Shown: positions 28,139 to 37,256 of the stretch, piece after piece
How the letters are laid out: each line of letters begins with the position of its first letter
Numbering within the stretch: the first letter of the stretch is position 1
Source of the DNA: SB11 sp965249955
GTDB taxonomy: Bacteria > Bacteroidota > Bacteroidia > UBA8524
Assembly (NCBI GenBank): GCA_965249955.1
Contig: OZ252261.1
Span: 930,001 to 994,000, forward strand
Direction of reading: 5' to 3'
DNA length: 64,000 nt
The notes under the pieces: model-generated
Told to the model about the DNA's origin: nothing
The model's input: only the letters and a program-made list of their open reading frames with translations
Database searches by the model: none
Position numbers and translations under genes: made by a program

Positions 28139-30211
28139 TTATTTGGTAATTGAAATCTGTTGAACAAATTTTTCACTACTATTCTTAACCTCAACAGTAT
28201 AAATACCATCAAAAACATCGTTAAGTGAAATATTAACAGGTGTATTATTAAACTCGTGCTTACGTTTATATACTTCACGCCCTAGTTTATCCCTAATTAT
28301 AACTTCATAACTGCCTTTTCGGTTATTTAGGTTTAGTGTAAAGTTGCCTTTATTTGGGTTTGGATAAACAGTTAACCATTTATCATTTCCTTGTTCATCA
28401 AGTTCTCCAATTACTGAGCTTCCCGCAACAGGCATAGTTCCCAAAACAGGTTCTCCGACATCAGGTACTAATGAAGGGCTAGGTGGGTAAACCCACATAC
28501 ACTTCGAGTCCTCGCACTCAATTAAATCACCGTTTGCATCTATAAAACAATTTTTAACTGTTAAACAAACAAACCATGGCCCGGGAGTGCCAAAAGAATG
28601 CCTTGTGTATGAAAATGGCCCGTGGGTTAGGACAGGTGTGCCATCGCCAAAATTCCATCTGTATTCACAAAAGTTTCCACTTGTTGCGCCGCCATTCCCT
28701 GTAGAATAATCAAAAAAGTCGAAAGTAGGGTGAGGTCCACCTACGTATGACATCTCAAATTCAGCATCAACAGAACATGGGCTTGGGCAAACTTTAACTT
28801 GATTGCAAAAGCGTTCACAGCAGCTTTCGCCTTGATCGTCCTCATAAATCATAGTAAGACAAACCGTTTTGTTTACAGTTGTTTGAGGTGGAACAGGCAC
28901 AATATCATGATAGGTATGAGTAGGATTCATTTGGTCTGAAGTACTGCCATCTCCAAAACTCCACAATACACCCACTAGGCTAGCGTTTCCTGTGCTGGTA
29001 TTAGTAAAAGAAATAGGGTTGCATGATGATTGATCCCATGTGAAACTGGGGGATGAACGGCAACACGAGCCTACAGCTATAAAAAACTTATGTTCTTCAG
29101 GACAAGAATTACCCGTTGAAACCTGTAAAGTCCATTCACCTGTCATTAAAGCACTAGCAGGAATGCTTTGAGGTATTCCATTGTATGAAGTCATTTGGGG
29201 ATCTATCCAAGTATAGGTAACACCGGCACATGTGCCCGGGTCATTATAATCAAGATTAATAGTTCCTGGACACGAAACGGTTGGGTTATAAACAATATTA
29301 GCAGGGTCTGACCATTGATTTACGTTAACGGTATAATATATCACTTCTCTAACACAGTCTCCACATGAGGCATCAGGGTCTGAAATTTCAATTTTATACG
29401 TTGTTGTACTACAAGGCTTAGCCACCACCTCTGTTCTATTTGCATTATTATATGTTAAACCATTATTAGGAGTCCAAGTAGCAGCATAAGTAAGCCCAAC
29501 ATTGGCAGCACCATTTTTTAATGTTATTGTAGTTTGATCATTACATCCATCAATTGGGTCTTTTGATGCTGATGCAGAAAAACTAGGAGGTGCAACAGCG
29601 GTTATATCTTCCACCCTTATGTCATCTACTTCAACAACATAATCAATACTCCACTGAGCATTACCCGGCGGGGGTGGACCTTGGGTATTTAATGGATAAA
29701 ACCAAAGTTGTTGATGATTATCATTAGCCGTAAAAGTAGCACTAACAAATTCCCAATCGTGTACGCAGTTTTGCGAGGGACCATGTGCATTACCTTGTGG
29801 AGGGCCATAATAGCTGTTGTCAATCAATTGTTTAACAGCAAAGGGAACATTGTTTGGTCCGGGAGGATTGGCTACTAAACCACTTGCTGCATAAACATAA
29901 AGTCTTCCATGTGGGTTTGATGGGCAAGCAGATACATTTCTTACCCAGTAACACACCCTATAGGTTTTCCCAAGCACAAAGGGATAATCAATAAAAGCCC
30001 CATTTCCTTTGCTTAGATATGAGTATAAGCTTAGGCAAGCCCCATTTGTTGAGGTAGGAGCATCGTTTGTACTAGGAGTCCAAGTTCCGTGAGATACTTG
30101 CCAATCAGTATTCCCATTTATAACATGCTGGTCGGGTATACACTGCGTAAATGCTTTTATTGTAAAAAAGCATATATAGATTAATACCAGAAAAAATATT
30201 TTTTTATTCAT
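28139..30211 (-). CDS. Secreted PKD-domain protein with T9SS type A sorting domain
   Basis: A 690-residue exported protein. It has a signal peptide (about 22 residues), an N-terminal carbohydrate-binding-like jelly-roll region (about 24-200, NGNTDWQVSHGTWTP ... YRVCYWVRN), an Ig-like segment, and two PKD domains (about 395-480 with VLWSFGDGSTSDQMNPTHTY; about 487-580 with YRWNFGDG). The T9SS tail covers about 620-690 (TVYPNPNKGNFTLNLNN). Many paired cysteines suggest disulphides outside the cell. It is the second gene of an operon with a related protein 21 bases upstream. PKD domains usually mediate binding; the ligand is unknown. Confidence 0.85.
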   Translation of the reverse strand: MNKKIFFLVLIYICFFTIKAFTQCIPDQHVINGNTDWQVSHGTWTPSTNDAPTSTNGACLSLYSYLSKGNGAFIDYPFVLGKTYRVCYWVRNVSACPSNPHGRLYVYAASGLVANPPGPNNVPFAVKQLIDNSYYGPPQGNAHGPSQNCVHDWEFVSATFTANDNHQQLWFYPLNTQGPPPPGNAQWSIDYVVEVDDIRVEDITAVAPPSFSASASKDPIDGCNDQTTITLKNGAANVGLTYAATWTPNNGLTYNNANRTEVVAKPCSTTTYKIEISDPDASCGDCVREVIYYTVNVNQWSDPANIVYNPTVSCPGTINLDYNDPGTCAGVTYTWIDPQMTSYNGIPQSIPASALMTGEWTLQVSTGNSCPEEHKFFIAVGSCCRSSPSFTWDQSSCNPISFTNTSTGNASLVGVLWSFGDGSTSDQMNPTHTYHDIVPVPPQTTVNKTVCLTMIYEDDQGESCCERFCNQVKVCPSPCSVDAEFEMSYVGGPHPTFDFFDYSTGNGGATSGNFCEYRWNFGDGTPVLTHGPFSYTRHSFGTPGPWFVCLTVKNCFIDANGDLIECEDSKCMWVYPPSPSLVPDVGEPVLGTMPVAGSSVIGELDEQGNDKWLTVYPNPNKGNFTLNLNNRKGSYEVIIRDKLGREVYKRKHEFNNTPVNISLNDVFDGIYTVEVKNSSEKFVQQISITK

Positions 30212-30232
30212 AATGATAATTTTAAGTAGTAA

Positions 30233-31858
30233 TTAGTTTATAATTATGTCTTCGCACCATGTTTCAAAACAGCTTTGGCCGTTAGACTGGCAGTACTCCA
30301 CCTCTAAACAGACGTTATATATACCAGGCCCACCTAGCGAAAAAGCAGGGTCTTTTATGGTAGATTGTCCTAACACATTACCATTAATTATGTCTGTAAT
30401 TGTCCAGCTCCAACTACATGGTGTTCCAGCACCTACTGATTTATCAAATAATTGTATATCTCCGGTATTTGGATCAAATACTGTATAATCAAATGCCGCT
30501 TTTGGATCGCAACCAAAATCACAAACTTCAATTTCTTTACATATTTTATCGCAGCAGGTAGAAACCCCATTGTGCAATACTGTTGTTAAACAAACCGTAT
30601 GTGGCCCAATAAAGTCGGTATATAAGTGTGATGGGTTTTTAATAGAAGAAGTATTTCCGTCCCCAAAATCCCAATGCCACTCCCCTTGCACACCGCTCAA
30701 ATTTGTTGTACTTGTTGTATTAACAAAACGTATAGGGTTGCAATCAACTACATCAAAATCAGCAATAACGTCGCAGCAATTCATATTTACCATTTTAGTA
30801 AACGTATTTACACAACCGTTTGCTGAAGTTACCGTAAGCGTATAAATACCCACATCGCTTGGGATTGTAGTCGGTATAAAAAGTTTTGCACTGGTTGATA
30901 ATACATTGCCATTTTTTGGCCCCGTCCATGAATAGATATTAGCACCTACAGTACAAGGAGTATCAAGCATATATTCTAAATCAATATGCTCACCACAAAC
31001 AACCGAACTATTATCTACAATCCCACCGTTGGGTTGAACCACTACTTCTATTTGACGCTGAATAGGTTGAAGGCATGGTGCATCTGTGCAGGGGTTACCG
31101 ATTATAACGGTATAGGTAGTAGTTTGGCATGGCTGCGCTATAACAGAAGCCCCGTTGGTTGAACTTAAACCTGTTGAAGGAAACCATGTATAGGTAGAGC
31201 CCGGTAATGCGCCGTTTACAGATAATACCGATGAAGTACAATAACCAATATTAGTAGGTGTAGCCGTTACAGTTATGTTATTGGGTTGCACTTCGTTTAT
31301 CCAGATATCGTCAATCACAAGCTCATACTGTTGCCCATTTATAAAATTAGCATTTGAAAAAGGGTATATCCAAATACCCGTTTGATTTGTAGTAGGAGTG
31401 TATGTAACGGTTCGGAAATCCCAAACTGAAGAGAATGTAAATGTATTGTCTATTAAATCCGAGCCGGCAGGTATAGCAGGAATAACACTATTCGTATTGG
31501 TTAATAAATTACTTACACCCCTTAAAAAAAGGTTTCCCACAGTATTACCTGAGGTATTCATCACCTTATAGCAAATCTGATACGTGTGCCCTTGCTGAAA
31601 ATCAAAACAGGAATAAATTCCCTCACTATTTGCAACGCCAGCAGCTGTGCGAGCCCACATCCACACCCCGTTTCCGGCAAAGCCTGTAAATGTTGATGGG
31701 CTTCCATGCGAAGTTATCCAATTATCAATAGTTCCATTAGGGGCAACATCAAGAGCCCCGTTTTGGATGCATTGTGGAGGTGGTTGACAAAATTGCCCCA
31801 AAAGACTTGGTATTGAAAATCCAATTAGTAATACCAAAAAGGTTAATTTTTTATGCAT
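30233..31858 (-). CDS. Secreted PKD-domain protein without a T9SS tail
   Basis: A 541-residue relative of the next gene. It has a signal peptide (about 21 residues, ending LLGQ), the same jelly-roll-like N-terminus (GHTYQICYKVMN, WIYPFSNANF, DDIWINEV), an Ig-like segment ending in a cysteine-rich MVNMNCCDVIADFD, and two PKD-like domains (WHWDFGDGNTSSIKNPSHLY). It stops right after the second PKD domain (WCEDIIIN), exactly where the sister protein continues into a sorting tail. It should therefore reach the periplasm but lacks the usual T9SS signal. Candidate explanations are a partner secreted with the sister, a periplasmic role, or loss of the tail. Confidence 0.8.
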   Translation of the reverse strand: MHKKLTFLVLLIGFSIPSLLGQFCQPPPQCIQNGALDVAPNGTIDNWITSHGSPSTFTGFAGNGVWMWARTAAGVANSEGIYSCFDFQQGHTYQICYKVMNTSGNTVGNLFLRGVSNLLTNTNSVIPAIPAGSDLIDNTFTFSSVWDFRTVTYTPTTNQTGIWIYPFSNANFINGQQYELVIDDIWINEVQPNNITVTATPTNIGYCTSSVLSVNGALPGSTYTWFPSTGLSSTNGASVIAQPCQTTTYTVIIGNPCTDAPCLQPIQRQIEVVVQPNGGIVDNSSVVCGEHIDLEYMLDTPCTVGANIYSWTGPKNGNVLSTSAKLFIPTTIPSDVGIYTLTVTSANGCVNTFTKMVNMNCCDVIADFDVVDCNPIRFVNTTSTTNLSGVQGEWHWDFGDGNTSSIKNPSHLYTDFIGPHTVCLTTVLHNGVSTCCDKICKEIEVCDFGCDPKAAFDYTVFDPNTGDIQLFDKSVGAGTPCSWSWTITDIINGNVLGQSTIKDPAFSLGGPGIYNVCLEVEYCQSNGQSCFETWCEDIIIN

Positions 31859-32074
31859 AGTAAAAGTATTAATTTTTTAGAGGTGAATAGTTAATAGGTT
31901 TAATGCTGCCAATAGAATACTGAAAGGATGGAGGCCTGATAGAATAATGATTTACTAATAATTGATTTTTTTTCATAATTGATAATGTGTGTTTGTACTA
32001 GTAGCTAGTGAGTTAATACTTAAAGAAAAGCTAAAGCTAATTTCAAGCATGCACATCAATCAACAAGAAATGAG

Positions 32075-32110
32075 TAAGTGTAGCAATTTTGCCGGTAAGT
32101 GTAGCAATTT
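32075..32110. promoter_or_regulatory. Possible operator: two direct repeats of 15 bases
   Basis: TAAGTGTAGCAATTT repeated exactly with a 21-base period (two helical turns), about 215 bases before the PKD operon. The spacing suits a dimeric regulator such as a LytTR protein, but the sequence does not match a consensus I can name. Confidence 0.3.
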
Positions 32111-32223
32111 GATTTTTTTTGAGAACGGAGAGTTACCTTAAAAACAGGTTGAGTGTTTATTCTCAATTTGTACAACAACCTACCTATAGGAGTAACTTAT
32201 TTCACAACGGAATATATACAAAC

Positions 32224-32252
32224 TAAAAAAGGGGCTTAAAGCCCCTTTTTTA
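32224..32252 (-). terminator. Terminator of the MCE-domain gene
   Basis: Stem TAAAAAAGGGGCT / AGCCCCTTTTTTA around a TAA loop, 24 bases past the stop codon. Confidence 0.85.
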
Positions 32253-32275
32253 CTGAGTTAATTCCCTACACGAGT

Positions 32276-33232
32276 TTATTTCTTTTTGTCTTTCCTGCCA
32301 AATATAGAAAAATGTACATAGCGTTTAGGATGCTCTTTCATATCCTTTAGCAACGCATCTAATGCCGCTGATGAGCTATTTAAGTTATTGTATAACTCTT
32401 TATCGTTTACCAACAAGCCAACACTGCCCTCCCCTTTGTTTATTTTCTCAGTTATTGCTGCAACTTCGGCTAAAGCCCTTTCGGCATTTGCCACAGTTTG
32501 CTTTAGGTTAGCTGCCGCCAACGTATCACTCATTTGTTTGATATTGGCAATAGCAGCACTTATATTTTCATTATTGCTTTTAAGATTATTGGTAATGGAT
32601 TGCACATTAGCAAAAATCACATCCAAAGTGCGGCTTTGTTCATCAACCAATTCATCAAGCTTTGCTGATGTAGCCTTAAAATTTGTGCTTATTTCGCTTA
32701 GGTTGTGAATTGTGAGTTGAAGTTTCTGACCACTTTTGCCCCCAAAAACTGAATCCAACGATACTATTAAGTTTTCGGTTTTTTCTTTAATCGGGTTAAT
32801 AATAGTAGATACAGAGCTTATCAACGAAGGCTCCATAATACTAAGCAAAGTATCTTTATTCTTATGTATAAACCCCTTATCAGAAAGTATTAGCTCAATG
32901 GCTTTTGAACCAAAAAAATCAGCATTGTAAATTTTGGCAATAGTACTATCACGCACTACAATATCGCCATTAATTTCAAAAGCCACCTTCACCCGCATAC
33001 TATCTTGAGGCATTAACGATACATTGCTTACCTGCCCTATACGCATACCCTTTAAGGTAACAGGGTTGGAGGCAGCCAAACCATCCACACGATCGTAAAT
33101 AGCATAATAGGTTACTGTTTTGGTAAATACATCTTTACCCTTTAAAAAATTATAGCCCAGTACTAATACTGTAATAGCAATAGCGGCTAAAGCCCCTACT
33201 TTGGTCTCGTTTGATACTTTTAAACCTTTCAC
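32276..33232 (-). CDS. MlaD/MCE domain protein, phospholipid-transport type
   Basis: A 318-residue inner-membrane-anchored protein. It has one membrane helix (about residues 11-28), an MCE domain (about 37-115, with YDRVDGLAASNPVTLKGMRIGQV and DFFGSKAIEL), then a long helical, coiled-coil-like tail (about 140-290) and a basic end. MCE proteins form hexameric periplasmic rings or tubes that pass lipids between membranes. The GTG at 33,232 is chosen, because KGLKVSNETKVGALAAI starts like its relatives; an in-frame TTG lies three codons earlier. The usual ABC permease and ATPase are not adjacent, which is common in this phylum. Confidence 0.88.
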   Translation of the reverse strand: MKGLKVSNETKVGALAAIAITVLVLGYNFLKGKDVFTKTVTYYAIYDRVDGLAASNPVTLKGMRIGQVSNVSLMPQDSMRVKVAFEINGDIVVRDSTIAKIYNADFFGSKAIELILSDKGFIHKNKDTLLSIMEPSLISSVSTIINPIKEKTENLIVSLDSVFGGKSGQKLQLTIHNLSEISTNFKATSAKLDELVDEQSRTLDVIFANVQSITNNLKSNNENISAAIANIKQMSDTLAAANLKQTVANAERALAEVAAITEKINKGEGSVGLLVNDKELYNNLNSSSAALDALLKDMKEHPKRYVHFSIFGRKDKKK

Positions 33233-33432
33233 TTGGCGCAAATTTAGGTAAATAGTGCTATAAGTATGATTTTTTAGGTTGAAGCGAAGATATTAATAGA
33301 TGAAATGGGTAAAAATTACACCAATAGGGCAATTACAATGATAAACGGCTAAATAATTATATAACCGGCAAGTAACAAAAAAAGGGATAACACAAATGTG
33401 CATCCCTTAAGTATATACTTTTAGTGAATAAC

Positions 33433-33624
33433 TTACTTGGTTTTGCGAGCGTCAGCAGCTTTTTTAACACCATAGGCAGCGCCTGCGGCTAAAAGAAGCG
33501 TAATACCACCGTCAACAGGTACGGGATTAAATACAGGACCTGGACCGGGCTGAGCCATAACTGTACAAAGGCCTGCTACTAAGAACATGAAGCCTACTGA
33601 TGCAATTACTTTTAATACTTTCAT
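33433..33624 (-). CDS. Small exported protein with a PID-CTERM-like sorting tail
   Basis: A 63-residue protein. It has a signal peptide (about residues 1-24, cut after MAQ), a short Pro/Gly spacer (PGPGPVFNPVP), then VDGGITLLLAAGAAYGVKK and a basic end. This tripartite tail (P-[IV]-DGG motif, hydrophobic helix, basic tail) fits the PID-CTERM sorting signal of Bacteroidota, thought to be processed by an exosortase-like enzyme. After cutting, the mature chain would be only about a dozen residues, so the tail may be most of the product. A promoter box almost touches the ATG. It is a single gene. Confidence 0.75.
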   Translation of the reverse strand: MKVLKVIASVGFMFLVAGLCTVMAQPGPGPVFNPVPVDGGITLLLAAGAAYGVKKAADARKTK

Positions 33625-33628
33625 AGTG

Positions 33629-33658
33629 CAAATATAATTTTATTTTTTTAAATACAAT
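33629..33658 (-). promoter_or_regulatory. Promoter of the PID-CTERM gene, possibly leaderless
   Basis: On the minus strand ATTG (33,655-33,658), an 18-base spacer, then a perfect TATATTTG (33,629-33,636). The box ends four bases before the A of the ATG, so transcription would start at or next to the start codon. Confidence 0.6.
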
Positions 33659-33733
33659 CGTTATTAAATCGTAAAAATTTTTTCTCTCCGATTAACGCAA
33701 CAAATATACCACAGGGCTGTAATATTGCAACCT

Positions 33734-34753
33734 ATGAAAACGAAAGTTTTACTAACAGGCGCAACAGGCTTTTTAGGTGCGCACCTTGCAATAGACCTTT
33801 TATTGCTTGAAACCCCCGTTATTGCTATAAAAAGAAAAAATTCATCGTTACAAGAATTTGAACAAATATGTAAATTTAGGGGGATAAACGAGCACTTACT
33901 CACACACCTGCAATGGGTAGAGTGTGATATACTGGACACTATTACACTTGCAGAGATTATGCAAGATGTTGATAGAGTATACCATACTGCTGCAATAGTC
34001 TCCTTCTGGCACAAACGTTTTGATGAAATGATGCTAACCAATGTTGAGGGGACTGCCAATGTAGTAAACTGTGCATTAGAAGCAGGAATAAAAAAAATAT
34101 GCTATTCAAGCAGCATTGCCGCACTTGGGCGCGAAAAAAGCGGAGATATAATTGATGAAGAAAGCCAATGGCGAGACAGCAAGTACAATACACAATACGC
34201 CATAAGTAAATACATGGCTGAAATGGAAGTATGGCGTGGTGTAGAAGAAGGCCTAAACGCAGTAATAGTAAACCCAGGAGTTATAGTAGGTGAAGGAAAG
34301 TGGGACAAAGGATCGTGCCGCATAATTGATACTGTATATAAAGGACTAAAGTTTTATACTGATGGCAAAAACGGATATGTAGACGTACGCGATGTTAGCC
34401 GAGCCATGGTGCAGCTAATGGAAAGCGATATAAATAACCAACGTTATGTATTGGTTGGAGATAATTTAAGTTTCAAAGATTTTTTTAGCCGATTAACACA
34501 ACAATTGGGCAAGCCTGCGCCATATATAAAAGTAGGTAGTTTTTTAGCACAAGCCGCACGAATGTTATATTGGTGCAAGGCAACACTTAGCGGCAAAGAA
34601 CCTTTGATAACAAAAGAAACCGCCCGAAATAGCCAAGAAAAATTTACCTATATAAGCGAGAAAATAAAACGCGACTTAAATTTTGAATTTACCCCTATAG
34701 ACGAAACCATTAACCGCACCTGTAAAGCCTACCTTAATAGCGTAAGCAACTAA
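33734..34753 (+). CDS. NAD(P)-dependent epimerase/dehydratase (extended SDR)
   Basis: A 339-residue Rossmann-fold oxidoreductase. TGATGFLGAHLA binds the dinucleotide, D-I-L after WVECD contacts adenine, SSSIAALG carries the catalytic serine, and YAISKYMAE the Tyr/Lys pair; NPGVIVGEG and DVRDVSRAM follow the family pattern. Substrates could be a nucleotide sugar, a dihydroflavonol-like ketone or a steroid-like compound; the sequence does not decide. The ATG at 33,734 is used instead of an in-frame TTG three codons earlier. It is a single gene divergent from the PID-CTERM gene. Confidence 0.85.
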   Translation: MKTKVLLTGATGFLGAHLAIDLLLLETPVIAIKRKNSSLQEFEQICKFRGINEHLLTHLQWVECDILDTITLAEIMQDVDRVYHTAAIVSFWHKRFDEMMLTNVEGTANVVNCALEAGIKKICYSSSIAALGREKSGDIIDEESQWRDSKYNTQYAISKYMAEMEVWRGVEEGLNAVIVNPGVIVGEGKWDKGSCRIIDTVYKGLKFYTDGKNGYVDVRDVSRAMVQLMESDINNQRYVLVGDNLSFKDFFSRLTQQLGKPAPYIKVGSFLAQAARMLYWCKATLSGKEPLITKETARNSQEKFTYISEKIKRDLNFEFTPIDETINRTCKAYLNSVSN

Positions 34754-34898
34754 CCACACAGCCGATAAACAACACAGTTTTGGGCTGCTATTAAGATTCC
34801 TTTTTTGAGTTTGAAGATTAAGAACTAACTACCTAATATGGTTTTATATTAAATCATCAGCTATAAAAAAGGGCAAGCACCAAACAAAGAACACAAAA

Positions 34899-34928
34899 TT
34901 TGTTGGTTACAAAAAAAGCATATATTTG
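34899..34928 (+). promoter_or_regulatory. Promoter of the B12-uptake operon
   Basis: TTTG (34,899-34,902), an 18-base spacer, then TATATTTG (34,921-34,928), a full match to the Bacteroidota consensus. It places the RNA start just before the cobalamin riboswitch. Confidence 0.7.
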
Positions 34929-34936
34929 CCCCGCAT

Positions 34937-35152
34937 TTAAGGTTCTTGAGTAAAAGTTTCTTTTACTACAAGATGAAAAGGGAATCACGTGTAAATCGTG
35001 AACAGTACCCGCTGCTGTAAGTTCCATATCAACGGCAATACCGTTGGATTTTTTGCCCCCTTTTGCCACTGACATCGTGTAGCGATGACGGGAAGGCAGC
35101 AAAAAATCGGAATAAGTCAGAAGACCTGCCTCAGATGCTTAGGATTCACACC
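34937..35152 (+). promoter_or_regulatory. Cobalamin (B12) riboswitch
   Basis: An about 215-base leader with the cobalamin-aptamer order: AAGGTTCTTGAG, GGGAATCACGTGTAAATCGTGA, ACAGTACCCGCTGCTGTAAG, TGCCACTGACATCG, CGGGAAGGC, and the B12 box AAGTCAGAAGACCTGCC (35,114-35,130), closing with GATTCACACC. It binds adenosylcobalamin or a related corrinoid and switches the downstream btuB-type operon off when B12 is plentiful. The start of btuB lies 130 bases further on. No strong terminator is visible, so control is probably at translation. Confidence 0.95.
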
Positions 35153-35283
35153 TTCGGGAAAAAAGGTTGGGGTTCAGTAAGTGCCATATTTAGCTTTTTA
35201 TACTGTTTTTTCAGGTAGCTATAGCTGTGCGCAAGCTGTATTCTGTTTTTTATTAATACCCGTAGGCAAAATGAATAATAACA

Positions 35284-37248
35284 TTGAGCCAAAAAATAAT
35301 TATAAGCGCACTTTTTGTGTTGGCTACCTTGTGCAGCCGAGCACAAACCCTTGCTGATAGCGTATACACCGTTAGCAGCAGCGAGGTGGTAGTGCAGCGC
35401 GAAAAGGCTTTTAATGCAGGCACATATACTTGGAAAGCCGATAGCATACTATTGGCACAATATGCCCCCAATACTTTGGGCGATGTGCTAGGGCAGCAAA
35501 CAGGGATGTTTGTGCGCCAATATACCCCCGGTACTTTGGCTACTCCCATTATGCGTGGCACGTATGGCGTGCATACCAATGTGGTGTGGAATGGCTTTAG
35601 CCTGCAAAGCCCCATGAATCAGTTAATTGATTTTAATCTTATCCCTGCCTTTTTTATGGATGCGGTAGAGCTTGCACACGGCAGCCAAAGCGCATTGTAT
35701 GGCAGCGGAGCTATTGGCGGCACAATTGGTTTGGGGCAACAAGCACAAACACAAAACGGCCTGCACGGAACGGTATTGTTGGGTACAGGTAGTTTTGGCA
35801 GCTACCAACAAGGAGTAAAACTAGGCTATAAAAAGGGTTGGTACACGGGTCGAGTACGCTATTTCAATCAAACAGCACAAAACAATTTTACCTATACCAA
35901 CAAAACCAAATTTGGTTTACCTACTGAGACATTAAAAAATGCCCAAAACTGGCTAAACGGGCAAATGATAGAGAATTACTTTTCCATCAAGCATAATATA
36001 AAGGCAAGCCTAACAGCATGGCATACCCAAGCGTATAGAGGTGTAGCCCCGCTTATGTTTCAAGAGAAAAGTATTGCTTTTCAGCGCGACGACTCGTGGC
36101 GGGTGATGGGAGATATAAAAGCCCATTGGAAAAAAAGCGAGGGCATAGTGCGCGCCCAGTACTTTGATGAGCGCATACGCTATACCGACGATGCCTCGGC
36201 AGTGCCTATTAATAGTGATAATAGGGCATTTGGCTTGCTGCTTGAAGGCGAGTTTCGCTACCACGTTTCGCCCCTGCACGATGTTAATTTTGGTATAAAC
36301 AGCTCTACCTTCAAATCCACAGCCGATAATTACGGCACGCCTGCCCCTGTGCAGTATCGCCCATCGGTGTTTGCATCGCACCGTTTTCACAGTTCAAACA
36401 AAAAAATATTTACCACTTTTAGCATCAGGCAAGAAGCAGTTACACTGCGCAACACCCAAAACTATCCTTTACTATCTACAAAATTACCCGGCGAGCTTAG
36501 GTTTTTGCCCATTGTGCCTTCTTTTGGTGCCGATTATAATTTTTACCACAAATTTTGGCTGGGCGGCAAACTATCGCGCGTGTACCGCTACCCTAGTTTT
36601 AACGATTTGTATTGGAGCCCCGGCGGCAACCCTAACCTTAAACCTGAAGACGGTATAAGCGGCGAACTTAGGTTGAGCTATAAAAAAGAAAACACCAAAT
36701 GGGCAATTAATACTTCTGTGGGCAGCTATTACAGCGATATAAACAATTGGATTATTTGGATGCAAGGACAGGGGGGAATATGGACTCCCCGCAATATACA
36801 ACGTGTAGTGGCAAGAGGTATAGAAGTACAGACCGATGTAAAATACACTATCAACCAAAAACAGTATTTAAAATTTGACGGACGCTACGCCTACACCCAA
36901 AGTACCAACAGAAAACAGGGGGCGGCTTTTGATGATAGCTATAACAAACAATTAATATATGTGCCCCACCATGTTGTCGCCGCCAATATATCGTATGGCA
37001 ACAGTTTTGGCTACTTGCGCATTAGCGGCCAATACACAGGCAAACAATTTATTACTTCTGACAATAAACGCGCCCTACCTGCTTTTAAAACCCTAAATGT
37101 GTTTTTGGGCACAAAAATAAAGGTGCAAAAAACCAGCATTGATATAAACCTGCAAGCCAAAAACATATTCGATGCTGAATACCAAGCGGTAGAATGGGCA
37201 CCTATGCCCCAGCGCAATTTTTTACTAAACGTACAATTTAATTTTTAA
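35284..37248 (+). CDS. btuB: TonB-dependent outer-membrane receptor, cobalamin (BtuB-like)
   Basis: A 654-residue outer-membrane barrel. It has a signal peptide (about 20 residues, ending SRAQ), a plug domain (about 30-155: TLGDVLGQQTGMFVRQYTPG, AHGSQSALYGSGAIGGTIG), a 22-strand-type barrel, and a terminal strand ending in phenylalanine (RNFLLNVQFNF). The upstream riboswitch and the downstream BtuG-like lipoprotein point to corrinoid import. The start must be TTG, since the only nearby ATG (35,270) is in another frame that soon stops, while the TTG gives a proper signal peptide. No carboxypeptidase-like N-domain is present, unlike SusC-type receptors. The substrate is inferred from context. 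Confidence 0.88.
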   Translation: MSQKIIISALFVLATLCSRAQTLADSVYTVSSSEVVVQREKAFNAGTYTWKADSILLAQYAPNTLGDVLGQQTGMFVRQYTPGTLATPIMRGTYGVHTNVVWNGFSLQSPMNQLIDFNLIPAFFMDAVELAHGSQSALYGSGAIGGTIGLGQQAQTQNGLHGTVLLGTGSFGSYQQGVKLGYKKGWYTGRVRYFNQTAQNNFTYTNKTKFGLPTETLKNAQNWLNGQMIENYFSIKHNIKASLTAWHTQAYRGVAPLMFQEKSIAFQRDDSWRVMGDIKAHWKKSEGIVRAQYFDERIRYTDDASAVPINSDNRAFGLLLEGEFRYHVSPLHDVNFGINSSTFKSTADNYGTPAPVQYRPSVFASHRFHSSNKKIFTTFSIRQEAVTLRNTQNYPLLSTKLPGELRFLPIVPSFGADYNFYHKFWLGGKLSRVYRYPSFNDLYWSPGGNPNLKPEDGISGELRLSYKKENTKWAINTSVGSYYSDINNWIIWMQGQGGIWTPRNIQRVVARGIEVQTDVKYTINQKQYLKFDGRYAYTQSTNRKQGAAFDDSYNKQLIYVPHHVVAANISYGNSFGYLRISGQYTGKQFITSDNKRALPAFKTLNVFLGTKIKVQKTSIDINLQAKNIFDAEYQAVEWAPMPQRNFLLNVQFNF

Positions 37249-37256
37249 TACAAAAC

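Larger units (their letters stand above)
31859..32275. other. 417-base intergenic region with a 15-base direct repeat
   Basis: No gene. It contains TAAGTGTAGCAATTT twice (32,075-32,089 and 32,096-32,110; 21-base period) and the terminator of the MCE gene. The promoter of the PKD operon must lie here, but no clear TANNTTTG was found. Confidence 0.55.

Noticed and set aside
35270..35283. ATG upstream of the B12 receptor
   Set aside because: It is in another frame that stops soon; the TTG at 35,284 gives a full signal peptide.
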